Below, one piece after another: positions 55,118-64,000 of a stretch of DNA of 64,000 bases. The stretch comes from Rugalucina vietnamica. Taxonomy: Eukaryota > Mollusca > Bivalvia > Lucinida > Lucinidae. Numbering within the stretch: the first letter of the stretch is position 1; every line of letters starts with the position of its first letter. Below the pieces are notes generated by a model, which worked only from the letters and a program-made list of their open reading frames with translations, was not told the origin of the DNA and made no database searches. The DNA is taken from assembly GCA_964017185.1 (NCBI GenBank), contig OZ024883.1, forward strand, positions 1,054,001-1,118,000, given 5' to 3'. The position numbers and the translations under genes were made by a program.

Positions 55118-55352
55118 AGGTAATGAACCATTTCGCGTTTCGGCATTAGTGTCCTAATTAACTTGACAACAGAATCAGGGAGGATTTCAGCGGATTCCTC
55201 TACAAAGCAAATTATCTAACTTTAAAGAAACAAAGTAGAAAAAAGAAAGAATTAAATTGAAGTTAACTACAGACAGAGCAAAAAAGAAAACACTCACCCA
55301 ATTTTGAAGTGAGCAGGCTCAATAAAACGATCAGTAAAACTGTTCTATCCAT
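55114..55352 (-). CDS. Candidate two-exon gene for a small secreted peptide
   Basis: On the minus strand, exon 1 runs from ATG (55352) to 55298 and encodes MDRTVLLIVLLSLLTSKL, a textbook signal peptide, followed by a strong donor G|GTGAGT. A 98-bp intron has a pyrimidine-rich 3' part and ends TTGCTTTGTAG. Exon 2 (55199-55114) continues in phase: EESAEILPDSVVKL and so on to PKREMVHYL-stop. A PKR dibasic site in the mature part would suit prohormone-type processing, but the 28 residues are not a known peptide family to me. GTATAAAC (about 55376-55383) could serve as TATA box. The stop lies in the final unit of the minisatellite. Splicing and expression are predictions. Confidence 0.45.
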
Positions 55353-55884
55353 GCCAAAATTTAACACACATTCAGTTTATACATGCTTGCTTTGTTTATT
55401 ATATCCCTAGTTCCAAGTTAATATATGCTTATATTTCTCAGTAATTCCAACCGAATGTAATCAGAAAATTCGTAAAACTGATTGGAAAATTAGCGAGCAT
55501 GTTTATACAATCGTCTTTCTTATAATAAATAATTAATAAAGTAAACTAATTATGAAACAGGGGGATATCTATTTATTTTACAGAATTATTATCAAGGTCA
55601 TTATATACAATACCATGAATACGCATTGTCCCGAGAAACAGTCAGTAGCGTTTCATACTTATAAATGCTCATACACGTTTGCGGGGGTTGTCCAAAAAGT
55701 GCTAGTCCCACTGCGCTATCGCTATACGATTGTCCAAATATTAATTTGGGGGCCATTTCTTTGGCCCCAATACGCAAATTAAGGAAGCATAAACACGCTG
55801 GAAAACATTTTACTTACACGTAATTTGCATGCTCAGTCTTATTAGTCAAAACTAATGATTACACAATCGTACGATTCCTTACGA
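55353..55884. other. Upstream region of the peptide gene; no other gene
   Basis: It contains the TATA-like GTATAAAC on the minus strand near 55380. The 76-codon ORF at 55552-55782 has no recognised domain. Otherwise AT-rich. Confidence 0.4.
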
Positions 55885-56944
55885 TTCGAGAAGGGTCTAG
55901 TTGCAACATCCTTGCCCAGCACGTCCGTACTGAGTACGTCTTTATATCGCTGCCGAGTACGGCGGATGTCGTTATAACACTTTTAAAGAGAGAGTTATCC
56001 TTCTTTTTAAAAAGCTATTTTAAGCTAAATATAAATAGACTAATATATGTTTTAACATATTTTGTCAATTTACTACACATAATAAGTCCTTTTCATGGTC
56101 TAATTCATAATAAAAGTAATATATTATAATAGTATTTTTATATCTTAATTTTATTCGATGACGTTCATGTGTAACATTCACTGTCTATAAGAGTAAATGT
56201 GCATTGTAGTATTCGACTTTAAACCCACCTGCATAAAGTAAAATTTGAAAATGAAGGGTATATATAGTACCTGTTTCACCACTTCGAAAGCGATATAGTC
56301 CGGCAGATTAGTTTATACTTATATATATATATTTATATCAAAGTCAGATTTATTTATTTACGTCTCAGTAAACGATTTTGTTTGTTTGAATTAATGCTTT
56401 ACGTCCCAGTCAACAGCCAATGTCATGTCGGGACGTTGCCTCCACTTTATGGGACTTTTAACCAAAATGAGGATGTCATGTCATCCAACAAGTGCTTGAA
56501 ATATGCATCAAACCAAGCCAAAAAGGCTTACAGGTATGGAGGGTTTGACTTGAAACCACTTTTCCTGGGCAAGCTCTGAGCGGATAACCAGTAATCAGAT
56601 GGTCAGTCATTAGCAAAGAAGCTTTGCCTGGAGACACTAACAGCCCATCTATTTCTTTAGGCCCCGGGGGCCCCAGTAAACGATGTTTCAGTAATTGTCC
56701 TGCCGGACAAAGCTAAGGCTCTAGTTGTTAGTTTTAGGCATGAAAGGACACGTACATGCGATCCATTTCCCACCCCTCGGTTTAAGGAGTGGGAATTTAT
56801 TTCTGATTGCGTCATTTTTTGATTACCTCTCTATCATGCTTCCTAAGATCTGACATGGAAGATCTAGCAATCTAGCCCACCGCGCTGCCCCGATAAACAA
56901 TTTAATTAATATACTTTTACGAATGCAAAACTAACACTTATGAT

Positions 56945-57245
56945 GGATATAAATGTTCTTGTGAACATAAGAGTTCAATTACCCCCCCCCCCCCACCCCA
57001 ACTTTGATTTTTCAAATCAGTTTCACGTCCCTTTCAAGATTATTTCAGCTCATATCAGAACGGCCAATCAGAAGGTGGGGCGAAAACGGGAGAACCCCGA
57101 GAAAAACCACCTGGCACACCCGCAAGCAGAACTTGGCTTCTCTCACATGTGGCCAGAGCGGGTCTAGAACCAACACCAGACAAAGCGGTGAGATGATTGA
57201 GTGATTCAGAAACAGCGCTCTTAACCGCTCGGCCACGGCAGCCGT
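56945..57245 (-). mobile_element. tRNA-Leu/Ser-like SINE, full length
   Basis: On the minus strand: TGGCCGAGCGGTTAAGAGCG (A-box, about 57222-57241), GGTTCTAGACCC (decayed B-box), CACATGTGAGAGAAGCCAAG, CTTCTGATTGGCCGTTCTG, AAAGGGACGTGAAACTGATT, then a G-run (C-run on the plus strand, 56981-56999). Confidence 0.8.
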
Positions 57246-57289
57246 CATTTTTTATTTGATTGTATGTATCGAGTCAACACTTTAACATG

Positions 57290-57457
57290 TTTTCAGCTAT
57301 GTCTGGACAAAGCCAACGCTTTTTTAGTATGAACCATCACTGTTGTGAGTTAATGTTGTCTTGCTCAAGGACACGACTCGGAAACCCCTGGTGAGAATCA
57401 AACCACATACCTCTCTATTCGGTCCGGTGCTCTACCACAAGGCTATCGTGCTCCATA
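57290..57457 (-). mobile_element. tRNA-Arg-like SINE, second copy
   Basis: Same as 29400-29575: on the minus strand GGAGCACGATAGCCTTGTGG at its head and GTCCAGACATAGCTG at its inner end. The region between the boxes has small deletions. Confidence 0.65.
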
Positions 57458-57530
57458 AAGTTCTTATAAACAGCCGAGAAACAGGCATGTTTAATAAAGT
57501 TGTTTTTTTCTCGATATATTCGTTTAAACA

Positions 57531-57719
57531 GCAGTCACACATTAGCGTATAACCCAAACGCGCGCCCGGCGTATGAAAAATGTCAACACGCTGAAGATTT
57601 TGGACGTATAAAATTTATTTGTACCTTTAACTCGCTTTAGCAGTCACACATTAGCGCGCGACAGAGGCGTGTGCTGGACGTATAAAAAATCTCAAAGTTT
57701 TAGAGTACGTTTGTCTTAC
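57531..57719. mobile_element. Two solo TIR fragments of the GCAGTCACAC element
   Basis: GCAGTCACACATTAGCGTAT at 57534 and GCAGTCACACATTAGCGCGC at 57640 are in the same orientation, each followed by ACGC- and GGACGTATAAAA-type sequence. They look like nested or repeated truncations of the element at 21081-22567. Confidence 0.7.
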
Positions 57720-58721
57720 GTCCCAGATCTACAGTGCCAAAAATTACCGCACGGTACCCAGTAGAATATTCTGTGCCATGCTCTACCAAAGCGTTCGTAG
57801 TAGAGACATATAGTCCCAGAATCTACCACAACGTTTCCAGTAGAGATCTGAATCTGAATAGTTCACTGGTGACACGCCAAATGATATTATTTCACCAGCA
57901 CCAGTAGAGATCGGAAGAGCGATATATTCTATCGAAACGTCTCCAATAAGGATTTATAGTGCGATTTTATTCTGAAACGTCTTCAGTAGGGATTTACAAT
58001 GACATACTCTACCACAATGATGCCAGAAGGTGTCTAACAGGCCATTCTCTGCCGCAACGTACCCAGTAGGAATCTACCGTACCGTACTTTATTGCAACTT
58101 TCCCTGTAGGGATCTTTAGCGCCATACAGTAGTTTACTTGAATTTTTATACTTGAATAAATGGTCTTAACCATACGTCTACACATATCTATAAGTTTGAT
58201 TCTGTATGAGAGGTTAGAATAAGAATCCTCAGAAAACGTGTACACAGTTGTTTTTTCGGTACGCTCTGTACATTTATTTATTTTGATGCTTACAGTACGC
58301 ATTTTGAAAAATAATTATCTTCATTACTGATACTTTATCACAACGTACCCTATAAAGATATAAAGCGGCATAGTTTAGCTCAAGGTCACGAGTAGGGAAC
58401 TTCAGTGCCAAACTCTACCACATCGTTCTCAGTACAGACCGTTAGCTTCATATTCTACCACAACGTTTTCAGAAGGGAGCAACAGTGCAATACTAATTGC
58501 AACGCCCCCAAGAAAAACATACAGCGACATACTCTACCGCAACGGTCCCAAAAGGGATTTGCTGTGCCATACTCTACCACACCAGCACCAGTAGAGATAA
58601 ATAGCGCCATAGTTAACCCAGCAGGGATCTTCATACTCTACAAAATCGGTCCTTGTTGAAACTTATAATGTAATTCTATACCACAACTTACCCAGTAGAG
58701 ATCCATAGCGCCATTCTCTAT

Positions 58722-59580
58722 TGCAACGTCCCCAGTAGGGCTCTACATTGCCATATTTTATCTTAACGTCTCCAGTAGGGATATACACTTGTATACTTTT
58801 CTACATCAACGTCCCCAGTAAGGATCCACAGCGCTATACTCTACAACAACGTGCCTAGTACAGATATACAGCACCATAGTTTACCACAAGGTCCGACGTC
58901 CCCAGTAGGGATCTACATTGCCATATTTTATCTTAACGTACACAGTAGGGATGTACACTTGTATACTTTTCTACAGCAACGTCCCCAGTAAGGATCCACA
59001 GCGCTATACTCTACAACAACGTACCTAGTACAGATATACAGCACCATAGTTTACCACAAGGTCCGACGTCCCCAGTAGGGATCTACATTGCCAACTTTTA
59101 TCTTAACGTCTCCAGTAGGGATATACACTTGTATACTTTTCTACAGCAACGTCCCCAGTAAGGATCCACAGCGCTATACTCTACAACAACGTACCTAGTA
59201 CAGATATACAGTACCATAGTTAACCACAAGGTCCGACGTCCCCAGTAGTGATCTACATTGCCATATTTTTCTTAACGTCTCCAGTAGGGATATACACTTG
59301 GTATACTTTTTACAGCAACGTCCCCAGTAAGGATCCACAGCGCTATACTCTACAACAACGTACCTAGTACAGATATACAGCACCATAGTTTACCACAAGG
59401 TCCGACGTCCCCAGTAGGGATCTACATTGTCATATTTTATCTTAACGTCTCCAGTAGGGATATACACGTGTATACTTTTCTACAGCAACGTCCCCAGTAA
59501 GGATCCACAGCGCTATACTGTACAACAACGTATTTGGTACAGATATACAGCACCATAGTTTACCACAAGGTCCGACGTCC
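58722..59580 (-). repeat. Five 170-bp higher-order units
   Basis: GGTCCGACGTCCCCAGTAG recurs near 58891, 59061, 59231, 59400 and 59570, giving a period of 169-170 bp, i.e. four variant monomers. Copies are nearly identical, unlike the rest of this arm. Confidence 0.92.
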
Positions 59581-59899
59581 CCAGCAGAGATCTAATGCGG
59601 CCTACTCTAATACAACGTCAACAGTAGGGGTTCACAGCGCCATACTCTACCACAACGTTCCTAGTTGGTATCTACTGCACCATACTTTACCACAAGTCCC
59701 CAGTAGAGATCTACAGTACCACATCCTCAATGTAACCAGTAGAGATCTGAAGCACCATACTCTTCATCATCGTCACCAGAGGATATCAAAAGCGCCAAAC
59801 ACTACCACAGCATCAAGAATACGGATCTTTTGCGCCCTATTTTACAGTAATGTACCCAGTAGAGATCTACAGCACCATATTCTACTACATCGTGCCAAA

Positions 59900-59984
59900 T
59901 AGATCAGCTGGCTAACTGTCTCTCCGCTCCACTTCGGTACCTCGTTCCAGGTTTAACGGAATACCGATGGAAATATTCCGTCTA
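59900..59984 (+). mobile_element. 85-bp MITE, 9-bp target duplication
   Basis: Same family as 23627 and 24261, with an internal deletion of about 18 bp. It is flanked by CGTGCCAAA (59891-59899) and CGTTCCAAA (59985-59993), one mismatch. It sits in the satellite. Confidence 0.8.
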
Positions 59985-59994
59985 CGTTCCAAAA

Positions 59995-60285
59995 AAGTAC
60001 AAATGGCAATGATCAGGGAATGACACAATCAGAAATACAATCCCACTCCATAAACGAGAGGTGGGAAAAAATAAAATGACACTTAAGTACTTAAACCATG
60101 AAAACATGTCGTAAGCCGAGTGAGCAGCTATTCTCCAGTAGGCGGCCATTCAGTTACCCGAACTGAACTAAAATATGAAAACGCACATAGGGCCCAAACA
60201 GCACAATTCTACTCCACAACACAAAACAATTAGACCTACAACAGAAGTTTCGCCTTGGAACGATCCGTTATATAAAATTACTGTA
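59995..60285 (-). repeat. Repeat E, minus-strand copy
   Basis: Reverse complement of the 5465-5765 repeat, from the CCCAC(C)TC...GTGGGA hairpin through AATAGCTGCTCA(T/C)TCGGCTTACGA to CGTTCCAAG. It directly abuts the 9-bp-TSD MITE. Confidence 0.65.
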
Positions 60286-60780
60286 GGGTTAAAGATCTAA
60301 AATGCCATACTCTACCGCTACTTCGACACTAGGGATCTATATCGTCATATTGTACTATACCGTCCCCAGTAAGGAGCTACTGCGCCATACTCTGGCACGT
60401 CACCAGAAGACACTTACGGCGCCATACTCTACCGAAACGTCCCCAGTAGGAATCTACAGAACCATTATCTACCGTAACGTCCCAATTAGAGATCTACATC
60501 CACAAAGTCTACCGAAACGTCCCCAGTAGGGATCTATCTTCTGATACTGAGTCGATCAATTTCTGATCATCACCTCAGGTAGAGTATGGATCTACTGCAT
60601 CATTCTCTACCGTAACGTTCCCAGTGGAGATCTAAATACTGTACCGCGATATCCCCGATAGGTAACTGCAGTTCTATACTGTATCCCAACGTCCCCAGTA
60701 GGGATCTACATTGACATACTCTACCGCAACGTCCCCAGTAGAGATATACAGCGCAATAATTTTCCGCAACGTGCATTATT

Positions 60781-60839
60781 TACAAGCCAATATCAAAAAA
60801 CATTGCCGATAGATACAATGCTGGAAATTCACATGAACG
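60781..60839. other. Spacer at second satellite polarity switch
   Basis: About 60 bp of non-satellite sequence (TATTTACAAGCCAATATC and onward). It shows no resemblance to the 480-bp spacer at 37911-38394. Confidence 0.6.
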
Positions 60840-62010
60840 TGATTTATCTCTACTGACGACGGTGTGGTAGATTATGGTGACGAAAAACTCTACTGGGGAC
60901 GAAGCGATAGGGTATGACGCCTTAGATCTTTACTGGAGACGGTGTGGTAGGGTGTGACGCTGTAGATCTCTACTGGGGACGTTGTGGTAGGAAATGTGAC
61001 GATAGATCTCTACTGGGGACGGAATGGTAGGGTATGGTGTTGAAGATCCCTACTGGGGACGATGCTGAAGAGAATGACACTGTATATCTCTATAAGGAAC
61101 GGAGTGGTAGGGTATGGCGCTGTTTATCTCTACTGAAGACGGTGTGGTAGACTACCGCACTTTAGATCTCTACTGGGGACGGCCCAGTAGAGCTTTGAGC
61201 TGGAGATCTCTACTGGGGACGTTGTGGTAGGGTATGTCGCTCTAGATCTCTACTTGGGACGTATTGATAAAAAATAGAGTAGTTCGCTTCAGATGTCTAC
61301 TAGGGACGATGTGATAAGGTATGTAGCTGTGTCGTAGATCTCTACTGGGGACGATGCTGTTGGGAAACACTGTATGGTAGGGTATAGCGCTGTATATCTC
61401 TACTTAAGACGGTGTTGTAGACTACCGCACTGTCTCTATTTGGGACGGTCTGGTTGAAAATGGTGCTGTAGATCTCTATTGGAGACGGAGTGGTAGGTTA
61501 TGGCACTGTATATCTCAACTGGAGACGGTGTGGTGGAATACCGCACTGTAGATCTCTACTGCGGTCGGTCCAGTAGAATATGGTGCTGTAGATCTCTACT
61601 GGGAACCTATTGGTAGAGTATGTCGCTTAAGATATCCACTGGGGACGGTGTGGAAGAGTATGTTGTTGTAGATCCCTACTGGGGACGATGCTGAAGGGAA
61701 TTTCGGTATATTTCTATAGCGGGGACGTTGTGGTAGATAATGGCGCTGTATATGTGTACTTGGGACATTCTGGAAGGGTATGACGTTGTAGATTCTCCTG
61801 GGGACGGTGTATAAGAGTATGACGCTGTATATCTCCACTGGGGACGATTTGGTATACTATAGCGCTGAAGAACCTCCTGGAAACATTATAATAGAGTATG
61901 GCGCATTAGATCAATACTGCGCAGGCCATAAAGTATGACGCTATAGAAACCTACTGTGAATATTGCGGTAGATTGTGTCACTGTAGATCTCTACTTGGGA
62001 CGGTGTAACG
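60840..62010 (+). repeat. 40-bp satellite, second plus-strand arm
   Basis: Same monomer and variant order as 38395-51800 (GATGCTGAAGAGAATGACAC, GTCCAGTAGAATATGGTGC) but only about 28 monomers and more diverged, especially at its right end. Confidence 0.93.
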
Positions 62011-62129
62011 ACATCACCCTTAAACCACTGATAGTTCCCCCATTGAAGGATATGAATATATACTTAGATCCTTAAAGAGCAGTGAGCATATTAATGAGAT
62101 GATGTTTAGGCTACTTTAAGCTCTTCAGA
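62011..62129 (+). repeat. Boundary sequence with start of repeat D
   Basis: AACGACATCACCCTTAAACC and CACTGATAGTTC, then CCTTAAAGAGCAGTGAGCAT and GTTTAGGCTACTTTAAGCTC, collinear with 51815-51920. Confidence 0.75.
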
Positions 62130-64000
62130 GAGCCTTTATCATGCTTCCTAAGATCTGACATGGAAGATCTAGCAATCTAGCCCACCGCGCTCCCCTGATA
62201 AACAAGTTAATTAAAATGCTTTTACGAATGCAAAACTAACACTTATGATGGATATAAATGTTCTTATGAACATAAAATTTCAATCGTCGTTTAGGATTTA
62301 CATTCCCACTTTTATAAATCAGTTGCACGTCCCATTCAAGATTATTTTAGCTCATACGATAACGGCCAATCAGAAGGTGGGACGAAAACGAAAGAACCAC
62401 CTGGCACACCCGCAAGCAGAACTTGGCTTGTCTCACATGTGGCCAGAGAGGGTCTCGAACCCACACCAGACACAGCGGTGAGATGATCGTGTGATTAAGT
62501 ATCAGCGCTCTTAACCGCTCGGCCACGGGAGCCGTCCTTCTTTATCTGATTGTATGTATCGAGTCAACACTTAAACATGTTTTCAGCTATGTCTGGACAA
62601 AGCCAACGCTTTTTTGAGTATTAACCATAACTGTTGTGTTAATGCTGTCTTGCTCAACTAAATAAATAGAAGGGCTGCTTGTGCCTCCAAAGCTTCTACG
62701 CTACCGACTGACCGTCTGATTACGCTGATTACTGTTTAAAAGTCAGATCATGTCTGAGACTGCCCAGGGAAAGTGGTCAAAGTCAATCATCCATACAAAT
62801 TAGTTTATATGGGTCATAATCACAAAATGGATCAATCAAAATAGGCAAAACGATAAAAAAATAATTGCCCATTTTATCTTATTTAATGAGATAGTTTTAT
62901 TTACAAAAGCATAATGAAAAAAAAAAGAAATAAAATATGCCGAGTTTAACTTATAAAATAGTGCACCAGCATTAATAAATTGTATGGTACCCTTAAAAAT
63001 ATCAATGCTGTCACGAACAAACTTTCTTGCGTAAAACGCTCATATGATAAGACTTCCCCAATCTGTAAGTGGGGGTATATATAACTTGTCACGAACAATA
63101 GTTAACACAAACCTTAAATACTTTCAATGAATTAACGAGGGAGAGAGCTTCAATGAAAATGTACATACTGTGATTTGTTCTCTGAAGTGCTTTATTTTTG
63201 TAGACATAATCTTGTAGGATTAAACCAAAAATAAGTTCTGTATAGCATCATTACATACCAAAAACAATCACTTTTATTTGATGCGTTTTGAGTATTTTAA
63301 ATGATTATGACCATAACAGCACTGGTATCGTGACAGCACTGATGCTGTCGTGACAGCACTGATAATTATCCGATCTCGCCTTTTTTATTTCAATGTGTGC
63401 AGAGTTGATTAATTTCTGACCATTTACCGATGAGCTTAGAGGCAGTGACTGCCTTACTGTCACAAAACGAAGCCTCGGCTAATGCTCGAACCAGCGACAA
63501 TTTTGGGTGGATCCATTACTCTTACTAATACAGCACGTTCGCTATACGCAAACCAAACGCGGTGTAACACGTAAAGCGCAGTAGAAACGATATTCAGCTT
63601 ATCACTTTAAGCTGCAGCATGAGCAAATGTGTCTTTGGGGCTTTCGACCAGGTATGAGACAACCAGGATTGTGAGCGACAAAAGACTTCAATAAATTTGG
63701 GACCCTATCACTGGTTTTAGGTAGCTGGGTAGCAGGGACATTTGTTTTCAGGGAGCTTGGGAGAACTGGAAACATTTCAAGGGAGTTGGGGATTACTAGA
63801 AGAGAACATTTTAGTTTCAGGAATCTGGGAGCAAGGGAGTTGGGGATTACTAGAAGAGAACATTTTAATTTCAGGAATCTGGGAGCAAGGAAAACATTTT
63901 AGGGAGCTGGGGAGAAAGGTCATTTTTCTTTTAGTGAGTTTGGAGCTAAAACCCCCTTGGAAGGTGTCATTGCAGCTGAGCTGCACCTTTGCAAAATCAT
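62130..64000 (+). repeat. Segment X, copy 3 (runs off the window)
   Basis: Collinear with 27400-27740 and 30060-31665 of copy 1: GAAGGGCTGCTTGTGCCTCC (62671), TATGCCGAGTTTAAC (62937), GTGACAGCACTGAT words (63315-63360), AACCAAACGCGGTGTAACAC (63551) and GGAGCTTGGGAGAACTGG (63751). A 54-bp unit (GGGAGTTGGGGATTACTAGA...) near 63781 is duplicated in tandem here but single in copy 1. It includes GATTACGCTGATTACTG (about 62717), absent from copy 1. Confidence 0.8.
62245..62535 (-). mobile_element. tRNA-Leu/Ser-like SINE, third copy
   Basis: On the minus strand: TGGCCGAGCGGTTAAGAGCG, GTGGGTTCGAGACCC (intact B-box), CACATGTGAGACAAGCCAAG, CTTCTGATTGGCCGTTATC. This copy has the least-decayed promoter boxes of the family in the window. 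Confidence 0.8.

Larger units (their letters stand above)
55885..57530 (+). repeat. Segment X, copy 2
   Basis: It follows copy 1 from GTTGCAACATCCTTGCCCAG to the Arg-like SINE and ends at ATATTCGTTTAAA, where the GCAGTCACACATTAGCG repeat takes over. It lacks the AGCTCAC insertion present in copy 1. An extra block at 56400-56665 contains a minus-strand repeat end and AGCAAAGAAGCTTTGCCTGG, as in the CTGCTTGTGCCTCCAGGCAA family. Confidence 0.75.
57720..60780 (-). repeat. 40-bp satellite, second minus-strand arm
   Basis: Same monomer and orientation as 32820-37910, similarly degenerate. Interrupted by 58130-58320 (AT-rich), by the MITE at 59900-59984 and by repeat E at 59995-60285. Contains a five-copy 170-bp higher-order unit (58722-59580). 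Confidence 0.93.

Noticed and set aside
32820-62010. CRISPR-like array
   Set aside because: Repeats are contiguous 40-bp monomers without unique spacers, and the context is eukaryotic.

Overview
The window looks like repeat-rich, AT-rich nuclear DNA of an invertebrate animal, most likely a bivalve mollusc. The evidence is two repeat families that I recognise as common in bivalve genomes (one opening AGCTCACCTGAGCC, one opening AGCTCGACTGCACG), CR1/L2-like LINE remnants, several tRNA-headed SINEs, and a TRIM/NHL-type beta-propeller exon of the kind bivalves have expanded. There is no bacterial operon structure, rRNA or CRISPR. Species cannot be named from the sequence alone.

Layout. 1-3.7 kb: no convincing gene; a promoter-like patch, a TCGCGCGAC-rich block and a 38-bp perfect palindrome flanked by an 8-bp direct repeat. 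3.77-14.8 kb: a nest of transposons. A TIR element is split by a 5'-truncated LINE; that LINE is split by a 7.9-kb TIR element (3-bp duplication GTT); inside this sit a second LINE (reverse strand, 456-codon open RT frame) and a 3-kb TIR element carrying an intact 305-aa MYND zinc-finger protein. 14.9-16.4 kb: an intronless TRIM/NHL-like ORF followed by a 40-nt poly(A) tract, possibly a retrocopy. 16.6-24.9 kb: a second nest at least five levels deep. 24.9-32.8 kb: MITEs, SINEs and the first copy of a segment I call X.

32.8-51.8 kb is a satellite of about 40-bp monomers. The left arm (32.8-37.9 kb) is on the minus strand and degenerate; the right arm (38.4-51.8 kb) is on the plus strand and contains four near-identical 1,091-bp higher-order units. 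The left arm is interrupted by a 1,022-bp TIR element in a TA target, which carries a possible two-exon membrane-protein gene; the right arm by a 300-bp promoter-like island. 51.8-55.9 kb holds SINEs, a foldback element, a 42-bp minisatellite and, immediately beside it on the minus strand, a candidate two-exon gene for a small secreted peptide. 55.9-64 kb repeats the plan: a second X, a minus-strand satellite arm (57.7-60.8 kb), a plus-strand arm (60.8-62.0 kb) and a third X running off the end. The right half of the window therefore reads as a tandemly repeated macro-module: boundary sequence D, segment X, minus arm, plus arm.

The best-supported proteins are the MYND protein (9314-10231) and the TRIM/NHL-like protein (14941-16044); the LINE RT is recognisable but truncated. 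The two spliced genes (35.5-36.2 kb and 55.1-55.35 kb) are predictions from splice-site phase and protein character. All alignments were made by eye; no database search was possible.
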